A stretch of 64,000 nt of DNA from Platanthera guangdongensis (taxonomy: Eukaryota; Streptophyta; Magnoliopsida; Asparagales; Orchidaceae): the NCBI GenBank assembly GCA_039583875.1, contig CM077163.1, forward strand, positions 232,058,646 through 232,122,645, in the 5' to 3' direction. The notes beneath the pieces were generated by a model, which ran no database searches, was not told where the DNA came from, and saw only the letters and a program-made list of their open reading frames with translations. Shown here in pieces: positions 55,632-64,000 of this stretch. The translations under genes and the position numbers were made by a program. Numbering within the stretch: the first letter of the stretch is position 1; every line of letters begins with the position of its first letter.

Positions 55632-58600
55632 TGTTGCGGGAATAAGAAAATGGACTTAATTACTTGAAAGAGCCCTAATCCCCTCTATATATGGAGGCAG
55701 ATTAGGATAACACAATACAAGACCCATAAATACATTGCACATAATAACATACATATTACAACACTCCCTCTTCAAGTTGAACGTGAGATGTTAGTCATGC
55801 CTAACTTGTCAACAATTCTTCCAAAGGTACTTCCACTAAATCCTTTCACGAGTATATCGGCAAACTGTCTATATGAGGGAACAAAATGAGTACATACAAC
55901 CCCCTTTTCAATGTTCTCCTTGATGAAATGACGATCCACTTCAATATATTTAGTTTGATCATGTTGAACAGGGTTATGGGCAATGCTAATAGCAACTTTG
56001 TTATCAGAATACAACCAAATGGGCTCATCTTCTGAAAGTCTCAGATCACTTAGCAAAGAGCGTAACTAAAAGTCTTCAAAAACACCATGAGCCATAGCCT
56101 GAAACTCTGTTTCTGCGCTCGATCTTGCCACAACATATTGTTTTTTACTTCTCCAAGTAACAAGATTCCCACAAACAAGAGAACAGTACCCTGAGGTAGA
56201 TTGTCGATCGATGATTGACCCGGCCTAATCAGCATCGGTGTAAACTTTAAATTTTAGAGCTGAATTTGGGGAAAACAAGATCCCACTCCCAGGTGAGGAT
56301 TTGAGATACCTGAGGATCCTGTGGGCAGCATCTGCATGACGAGTCTCGGAGCATGCATAAACTGGCTGACAACACTTACAACGTAGGCAATATCAGGACG
56401 GGTATGAGCCAAGTAGATCTCCTTCCTACCAATCTCTGAAATTCAGGAACATTTTCAATCTCCTTTCCATCATTATGACCCATTATGTGATTCACTTCAA
56501 TTAGGGTATCAACTGGTCTATAGCCACCCATCTCAGCCTTCTCAAGCAGGTCCAGAGTATACTTCCTTTGGGAGATGAAAATTTCATGTTTGGACCTTGC
56601 TACTTCAATACCCAAGAAATATTTGAGTGCACCCAAGTCCTTGACCTCAAACTCAAAAGACAATTTTTTCTTTAGGAGCTTGATCTCTTTCACAACGTCG
56701 CCTGTTATAACGATATCATCAACATAAATAATGAGAGCTGCGAGTTCACCGATTCGATGTTTGATAAACAAAGTATGATCAGCGTTGCCTTGGTGATATT
56801 CAAATGACAACATGACTGTAAAATCTCCCAAACCAAGCTCTTGGAGACTTAGTTTAGCTTGCAAACATTTCCCGCTGAACCTTTAGGAGTAAGCCCGAGT
56901 GAAAGAGACATGTAAACTTCCTCATTAAGATCCCCATGGAAGAAAGCATTTTCACATCAAGTTGCCAAAGATCTCATCCTTTGCAACAACACAGGATAAA
57001 AGGACTCTAATAGTGTTCATCATTGGTACAAGGGTAAACGTTTCCTAATAGTCAATCTCAAGGGTTTGGGTATACCCTATTGCCACTAGTCTTGCTTTAC
57101 ACCTTTCAACAACACCTTGAGGGTTTTGTTTAACAAAGAACACTCATTTGCATCCAACCGATTTTTTTCAATGGGGGAAGATGCACCAAATCCCATGTGT
57201 TGTTCTTTTCAAGAACATTCATTTCCTCAAGCATCGCCTCTCTCCACACAGGAATCTCCAGAGCACTATGCCATGATGCTGGTATGGACAAGGAAACAAG
57301 GGAAGACACAAAGCTCTTATGAGAAGTAGAGATTAGAGATTGTGTCATAAGAAACATAATTGGAAAGAAGATTTTGAGTACATGATCAATACCTTTCCCG
57401 AGAGCAATGGGAGGTTCAGAAGGCCCTGATTCAGGATCCAATGTTTGATCTGGTTGTATAGTCAGGTCAAGTGTGTCGGTGGTCCTCTGTTTTCACCGTG
57501 TGTACACCTGCAAATTAGGAGCAGTGGGAGAAGTATGACGAGGAGCGGGAGATTCACTCACTTCCAACGGTACAAGCTCCCCCTGAAATGAGGGATGAGG
57601 AGGAACTGGGAGCGGTACAGGAGACGACAAAAGAGGGGACAAAGAAGGGGTGTCACCTAAGGGAGGATAATAGACCTCAGATTCACGAAACGTGACATCC
57701 ATGGTGACAAAGACCTTCTTCGTAGGCAGATGAAAACACTGGTAGCCTTTTTGCGTAAGAGAGTAGCCAATAAACACACACTGTAATGCACGTGGATCAA
57801 GTTTGGTGGGAGAGGGTGATGGATGTGAACAAAGCAGACACATCCAAACACCTTAGGAGGAAGCTGGGAGGAAGAGACCTGAAGAATGCTAAGGAGCGTG
57901 ACATTACCAAGAATACGTGATGACATACGATTAATGAGATATGCCGCAGTAGTATTTGGGAAGATGCATGGTAGATAAAAGGCAGCAAGCAACCTCCAAC
58001 ATGTGACGATTCTTACGTTCTGCAACACCATTTTGAGCAGGGGAATGAGCGCAAGTAGTTTGATGAATAATGCCATGATCAGTCAGATACTGAGCAAATT
58101 GTGAGTCCAGATATTAATGACCATTGTCACTGTGAAGAATCTGAATTTTAGTGTGAAACCGAGTGAAAATCATGTTATGAAAGTTTTTGAAGGTAATAAA
58201 AACATCACTTTTCTTACGCATTAAATATAACCACGTAGTGCGAGAAAAACAATCAATAAAAATGACTAACCAAACATAGCCCGAAATGAAAGATACAAGA
58301 CAAGGTCCCCAAACATCAGAATGAATCACATTAAAAGGAATTGAGCTTGATAACAAAACACGATTAAAAGTAATTCGACAGTGTTTGTTAGCAGTACAGA
58401 CATCACAAATAAATGAATTAAAAACAGTAGTGGGCATACAGGAAACAATAATTTCATGACAGAAATAGACGGGTGGCCTAAACGACAATGCCGGCAAATA
58501 TAAATCAGATGTGCTCGAGAGAAGAGCCAAACGAGGTGTCACTGGGCCAGAGTCGAGCACATATAAACCATTGACCAAGCTACCAGTGTCAATCACCGTC

Positions 58601-59217
58601 CTCGTCTTCAGGTCCTGAAAAACACACGAGGAAGGATGAAAAGTTGCAAAATAGTTCATGTAATTAGTCAAATTGCTAATAGAAAGTAGATTACGTGTGG
58701 AGGAGAGGAGGGGAATAAAAATCCACTCCATACAATGGCGGAAAGCACAAGCGGCGCCAGAAGGAAGCAAGGGCTTCACAACATGTCCTACATCGGAAGG
58801 AAATGGTATACAAACCCGAGAGAGAAGAAGGAGAAGAGGAAGAAGAAGAACGAGAGAATAAGAAGAAGAGGAAGAGGGGCTGGAGAGTCCGGAGGTCCTG
58901 GGAAGGCCGACGAAGGAGCCCGATGAGAAGTCGACGAAGAAGCACCGCTGGGAGAGGGAAAGCGAGAAGCGGCGGAAATGGGAGAGGACCCCGCGACGAC
59001 GAACCGACGAACAAGTGCAACAACGATCTACGCCGAACAACGGAGCAAAGCGGTGGGCGGCTAGGTCACCATGGCTCTAATACCATGTTGCGGGAATGAT
59101 GAAATAGACTTAATTACATGAAAGAGCCCTAATCCCCTCTACATATGAAGGCAGATTAAGATAACACAATACAAGACCCATAAATACACTGCATATAATA
59201 ACATTCATAATATAACA
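55632..59217 (-). mobile_element. Nested copia on the minus strand, gag mostly deleted
   Basis: CTATT flanks both sides (55627-55631, 59218-59222). LTRs are 55632..55763 and 59086..59217, 132 bp each and about 90% alike by eye. The primer site reads TGGTATTAGAGC on the minus strand at 59074-59085. Only 3.3 kb lies between the LTRs, so about 1.5 kb, mainly gag, is gone. Confidence 0.93.
55764..59040 (-). pseudogene. Nested copia pol remnant
   Basis: An open frame from 59040 to 58114 passes from a Ser/Leu-rich leader straight into the pre-integrase segment (NLLSISNLTNYMNYF, VNGLYVLDSG). It goes on to the integrase zinc region (FICDVCTANKHCRITF) and the core (NVIHSDVWGPC, LHSDNGH). No gag or protease lies between leader and pre-integrase. 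Later parts are [18 protein letters not shown] (57810), an RT fragment with [13 protein letters not shown] (about 56730) and RNase H with LYSDNKVAISIAHN (about 56010). RT is damaged by stops. Confidence 0.88.
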
Positions 59218-60603
59218 CTATTTATTCACTATGAATCTCCCTAAATTCTATTGTGGCAATGTTCTCACGACTACCTACCCTATCAACCGTCTTCCATCTC
59301 AGGTATTAGGACATCAAACCCCGCTTATCACCTTAGGGGTTACCCCAACCTCTCTCCAACCAAAAAATTTTGGTTGTGTGCTTTGTTGGCATACACTCTC
59401 CGAGCCGGTCTAAACTTGATCATCGTGCTCTTAAGTGTGTATTTCTTGAATATTCTCCTACTCAGAAGGGGTATAAATGTTATCAACCTCCGACGAAAAG
59501 GATCTTCATCACAACAGATATCACATTTCGTGAATCTGAGCCTTATTATGTGACCTCACTTTAGGGGGAGCAAGCACCTATGAAAAAGTGATCTCTCCTA
59601 CTGTATCCATACCGATGCCTCCACCATACTTCATTCCTCCACACACTCCTAATTAGGGGGAGCCTCCCTGTAAAGAACATGAATTACAAGTATACACTGG
59701 ACGAAGTAAAACTCCTAACACATAGGCGCATCCCACGCCACCAGTCTCAATGCCAACTCTATTAGCAGATTCCTCTGAACTTCTCACTGCCCTTCGCAAA
59801 GGTATCAGATCTTGCACTCAACATCCATTATCTAATTATGTTTCTTATGACACTTCAACTCCTTCACGTAGAGCCTTTATTCCTTCTCTTGCATCTATTT
59901 TTATTCCATCCACATGACATAAGGCTCTTGGCCACAAAAGTGAAAAGAGACAATGATTAAGGAAATACATGCTTTGGAAAAAAATTACACATAACACAAT
60001 CCCTACATAGAAAGAAGACTGTTGGTTGAAATTGAGTGTTTACCGTGAAGCAGACCTCTGAAGGCTTGGTTGAATGTTTCAAAGCAAGTTTGGTGGAAAG
60101 AGGATATACTCAAACCCTAGAGATTGATTATCAAAAAACTTTTGCCCCTGTTACAAAAATGAACTCTATACAAGTCTTGTTATTGTGTGTCGTGTGCAAA
60201 GGATGTGATCTTACCCAATTGGATGTGAAATTGTGAATAATGCATTCCTTCATAGAAATTTAGAAGAAAAGGTATATATATGTCTCCCCCAGGTTTTTCT
60301 CCTTTCGATTCTAAAGGGAAAGTGTGAAAACTAAAAAAAGCTCTTTACTGCCTGAAACAATCATTGCGGGCTCGGTTTGGTCGTTTTCACAAAGTCATGA
60401 TCTCTCTTGGATACAAACAAAGTCATGATGATCATACTTTGTTTATAAAACAGAGGGATAACATGTTAACGTCTCTTATTGTTTATGTTGATGACATCGT
60501 CATACTAGGACATGATGTTGAAGAAGTGAAAACTTTAAAGGGGAATTTGGTAAAGGAGTTTGAAATGAAGGATATGAGAAAACTTAAGTAATTTTTTGGG
60601 ATT

Positions 60604-63410
60604 AGAAAAAGAATAAATATTTTATGTCTGCAAAAGACTAGATGGGTGGATGAGAAAGCAAAATTTTTAGATAATTGAGGTTTTAAATTATGATATACAG
60701 AAAAAAAATAAAACAAGCACTGAAGTAGATATTATTGTGAATACTACTTGCAAGGATGAAGTTGTTGAGGTAAGTAGAAAAAGTGATAGAATCTTAGCTC
60801 TTAAATTGGTCATATGAAAGAAAACTATTAATGCGATCAGTGCTTACGCGCCACAAGTAGGATTAAGTGAAGCTATTAAAGTGCAATTTTGGGAAGACTT
60901 AAATGATTTAATAAGAGAAATCTCACAAAAAAGAAAATTTTCATAGGAGGAGACTTAAATGGACATATATGGAAGGAAAATGTAGATTATACAATCGTTC
61001 ATGGAGGATATAGATATGGAGAAAGACATGAATAAGGACGAGTCATTTTAGATTTTGTCGTAGCACACGAACTAATTGTATCAAATACACTTTTCATAAA
61101 AAGGAAAGAACATTTAATTACATTTAAAAACGAACCAAATAAGTTACAAATTTATTATTTTATAACTCGCAAAATGAATAAAATGACTTGTAAGGATTCC
61201 AAGGTCATACAAGGAGAAAGTTTGACAACATAACATAGGTTAGTGGTGTTAGATATACAAATTAAATATAATAAATTTAAGACAAGAATAAAAATGTTGC
61301 AAACAATTTGGTGGTGGAACTTGAAGATGAAAAAATAGGTTGCTTTCAAGACAGCAGTTATGGAACAACTAGTTGATGACCCTTATGTTGATCCTAATGT
61401 CTCATGTGAAGTTATGTCTTCATATTTAAGGATAAATGAAAAGAACGTACTTGGAGCATCAAAAGGTCGTACACCTCCAAATAAAGAATCTTGGTGGTGG
61501 AAAGAGAAAGTACAAGACAAAGTGAGGGCAAAGAGACACGATTATAAATCACTCTACGCTTGTAGGAATGATAAAAAGTTAGTCAGATATAAAGTCGTCA
61601 AAAAATAAGCTAAACAAACAGTAAGTAAAGCAAGAAGTCAAGCTTATGAAGAATTTTATAAGCGACTAAATACCAAAAATGGAGAGTGTGACATATATAG
61701 CTCGAGTTAGAGAAAGGAAGACAAAAGATTTAAGTCAAGTAAAATACATAAAATATGAGACATATACAGTTTTGAAGAATGACGTGGATATTAAAGAACA
61801 ATGAAAAAGATATTTTTATCAACTCTATAATGAAATAAAAGACAATGAATTGAACTTAAAAGAGTAAGTAAATCAGAAGAGTATATAAACATAACATTTT
61901 ATCGTAAAATTCAAGAATCAGAGGTAAAAATGTTCTAAATAAGATGAAAAATGGAAAAAATGGTTGGGTCAGATAATATACCATTGAAGTATTAAAATGT
62001 CTAGAAAATAAAAGAATTTTATGACTTACATGTTTTTTCAATAAGATACTGAAGTCAAACAGCATGTCAGACTAATTGAGAGAAAGTATCTTGATACATT
62101 TGTATAAGAATAAAAGAGATATACAAAATTATGTTAATTACAGAAGAATTAAATTGATGAGTCATACCATTAAATTATGGGAACGAGTAATTGAAAGAAG
62201 AGTAAGACGAGAGACTAACATCTCGGAGAATCAATTTGGATTCATGTCAGGGCGGTCGACCATGGAAGCTATACACTCTTGAGGAGACTCATTGACAACT
62301 ATCAAAAAAAAAACATGATTTGCATATGCTGTTTATTGATCTTGAAAAGGCTTATGATAGAGTTTCAAGAGAGATCTTATGGAGAGTCTTAGAAAAGAAA
62401 GGTGTAAATATATCATATATTGACATAATCAAAGAAATGTATACAAATTCAGTGACAAGAGTGAGAACATCTAGAGGATTAACATAGTAATTCCTAATCA
62501 CTGTTGGCTCACATCAAGGTTCAGCTTTAAGCCCTTATCTCTTTACCCTTATCTTAGATGAGTTTACCAGACATATCCAACAAGCAATACCTTTGTTTTT
62601 ATTGTTTGAGGATCATATCATTTTGGTTGATGAGACGCGCTAGGGAGTAAACGCAAAACTTGAATCTTGGGGAGATACTTTAGAAAAGAAGGGTTTTAGG
62701 TTGAGCAGGGCAAAGACAGAGTATATGAAGCTTAAATTTAGCAGTACAAGAAGGGCGGATGACTTCGTTATTAATTTGGGTGATCAAAATATTGTCGGTA
62801 GTGAGTGTTTTAAATATCTTGGATCGATAGTTCAAAAAGACGGAGTTACTGATAAAGATGTGACACATAAAATCCCAGCGGGTTAGTTGAAGTGGAGAGG
62901 CGCGTTTGAGATCTTATGTGATCAAAAAGTACCAATAAAACTTAAGGGCAACTTTTACCGTGCTGCAATTAGACCCGCGATGCTCTATGGTTCTAAGTGT
63001 TGGGCAGTGAATTGTGTACATGAGCAAAAAATGGGAGTTGTGGAGATGAGAATGCTTAGGTGGATGTGTGGACACACAAAACTGAATAAGATTAGGAATG
63101 AATGTATCAGAGATAAGACAAGAGTAGCACAAATTGCAGAGAAGATGCGAGAAGCTCGACTAAGATGGTTTGGATACGTACAAAGGAGACCATTAGAGGC
63201 TCCTGTTAGGTGTTGTGAGAGTCTAGTCACTAGGCATGTTAAACGAGGGAGGGGTAGACCAATAAAGACTTGGAATGAAACTATAAGGAAAGACATGGTG
63301 TACTTAGACATTAGTGAGATTATGACAAAGGATATGACATAATGACGACAAAGGATCCATATAGCTGACCCCACTATAGTGGGATAAAGTCTTGAGAGTT
63401 GTTGTTGTTG
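60604..63410 (+). mobile_element. RTE-type LINE, 5' truncated, inside the outer copia
   Basis: It splits the copia RT between FFGI at about 60603 and the continuing EVARSKQG at 63411. The 3' end is CTGACCCCACTATAGTGGGA, then TAAAGTCTTGAGAG and a (TTG)n tail at 63398-63410, the typical end of plant RTE-clade LINEs. The start lacks the first part of the endonuclease domain. No clear target duplication is visible. Confidence 0.9.
60620..63342 (+). pseudogene. LINE endonuclease-reverse transcriptase, broken
   Basis: The AP endonuclease motifs are present in order: NILCLQKTRW (60616), NAISAYAPQVG (60828) and GGDLNGHI (60949). RT follows with LMSHTIKLWERVIERR (62155), ENQFGFMSGRST (62229), FIDLEKAYDRVSRE (62333) and VGSHQGSALSPYLF (62503). 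The catalytic box, FADD in this clade, reads FEDH here (62606). The C-terminal part has YLGSIVQKDG (62816), LYGSKCWAVN (62981) and RWFGYVQRRP (63165). Stops and frameshifts occur throughout, for example at 62884, and the changed active site means it is inactive. Confidence 0.9.
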
Positions 63411-64000
63411 AAGTAGCTAGATCCAAACAGGGTATTTTCATCTCTCAGAGAAAATATCATCGATTTCCTGGAACAATACAATATGAGGGAGTGTAGACCT
63501 GTTATTACTCCTATGGAGGTCAACCATAGTCTTAGAAGGAATGATGAGGATCTTATTGAATATGTTATTGGTTATCAATGTCTTTTTGGGCGGTTAATCT
63601 ATCTCATTTTCTCTCTGACATAGCTTATGTTGTGCGGGTTGTTAGCCAATATATGCATTCCCTAAAGGCAAGACATCTCGATGTTGCTCATAAGATCTTG
63701 AGGTACTTGAAGACCTCGCCGGGAAGAGGGATCCTCTTCATCTCTAATACAGATTGAAAATCGAGGTTTACGCTGATGCAGATTGGGCATGATGCGTATA
63801 AGACAGACGTTCTACATCTAATTATTGTTCGTTTGTTGGTGGGAACCTAGTTACTTGGAGAAGTAAAAAAATAACATGTTGTCTCAAGGTCTAGTGCAAA
63901 AACATAATTTAGAGCTATGACACATAACATATATGAGGGATTGTGGTTACGCTCCCTCTTGTGTGATTTGGGTTTAAATGAGACAATCCTATCCGGCTGT

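Larger units (their letters stand above)
53806..64000 (+). mobile_element. Outer copia element, plus strand, holding two later insertions; right end off window
   Basis: The 5' LTR ends GCGTAACA at 53898, with the primer site TGGTATCAGATC at 53899-53910. The LTR start near 53806 (TTAGAATTAATTAATTCC) is an estimate. Coding pieces run in order: gag/protease 54590-54800, pre-integrase 55000-55190, integrase 55190-55626, a break by the copia at 55632-59217, integrase/RT 59223-60600, a break by the LINE at 60604-63410, then RT/RNase H 63411-64000. The 3' LTR is not in the window. Confidence 0.85.
54590..64000 (+). pseudogene. Outer copia gag-pol remnants (split three ways)
   Basis: Protease WIIDSGATDHMT is at about 54724. 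Pre-integrase ends CHYRPGHPSVATMQHLF (55120). After the nested copia, MNLPKFYCGNVLTTTYPINR (59231) continues the integrase, and [21 protein letters not shown] (59415) ends it. RT reads FTVKQTSEGLVECFKASLVERG (60039, shortened here), TQLDVKL and YVDDIVILGHD (60484). After the LINE, VARSKQGIFISQRKY (63414), [20 protein letters not shown] (63668) and SRSSAKT mark RNase H. Many stops and frameshifts. It is the oldest layer of this stack. Confidence 0.85.

Overview
This is nuclear DNA of a flowering plant. I read it by eye, with no alignment or database search. The evidence is plant-type spliced genes with GT/AG introns and a dense load of plant transposable elements: Ty1/copia elements with initiator-Met-tRNA primer sites, a chromodomain-type Ty3/gypsy element, an RTE-type LINE, hAT, PIF/Harbinger, TAA-target MITEs and an Au-like SINE. 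The species cannot be fixed from the sequence.

Two host genes are recognisable, both on the minus strand. At the left edge are the first two coding exons (complement 1404..1463 and 1187..1321) of a MAP kinase kinase kinase of the epsilon class (M3KE1-like), which runs off the window. From 52299 down to 23857 are the last eight exons of a Sec1/Munc18 gene of the KEULE type: 290 residues, no stops, canonical splice sites and intact phase throughout. Its introns have been swollen by transposons, one to 18.8 kb, and its N-terminal exons must lie beyond 64000.

Layout. 1-1186: M3KE1 intron with a LINE RNase H fragment. 2090-6116: long-terminal-inverted-repeat element A, split by a 1.5-kb solo LTR. 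6859-10651: PIF/Harbinger element with SANT-like and DDE genes. 10652-16700: a duplicated AT-rich unit holding a 1.7-kb solo LTR and a degenerate hAT element. 16705-23069: MITEs, a non-autonomous hAT and an internally deleted copia that sits in a MITE. 23857-25454: last three KEULE exons, with a MITE and a SINE. 25666-30609: copia I. 30940-31139: KEULE exon. 31401-36022: element B, same family as A, with a copia patch inside. 38254-43906: young gypsy element. 44270-49840: copia II on the minus strand, carrying a small hAT-like element. 49930-52299: four KEULE exons and a 1.6-kb copia derivative. 53806-64000: outer copia containing a minus-strand copia and, separately, an RTE LINE.

Most elements are bounded by target-site duplications that I could read directly, which gives a relative order of insertion. 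The best candidate for something undescribed is the A/B family: arms of up to about 0.9 kb, a CpG-rich core, many CCCCAT-N-ATGGGG palindromes, an outward-facing TATA box in the arm, and no recognisable transposase.
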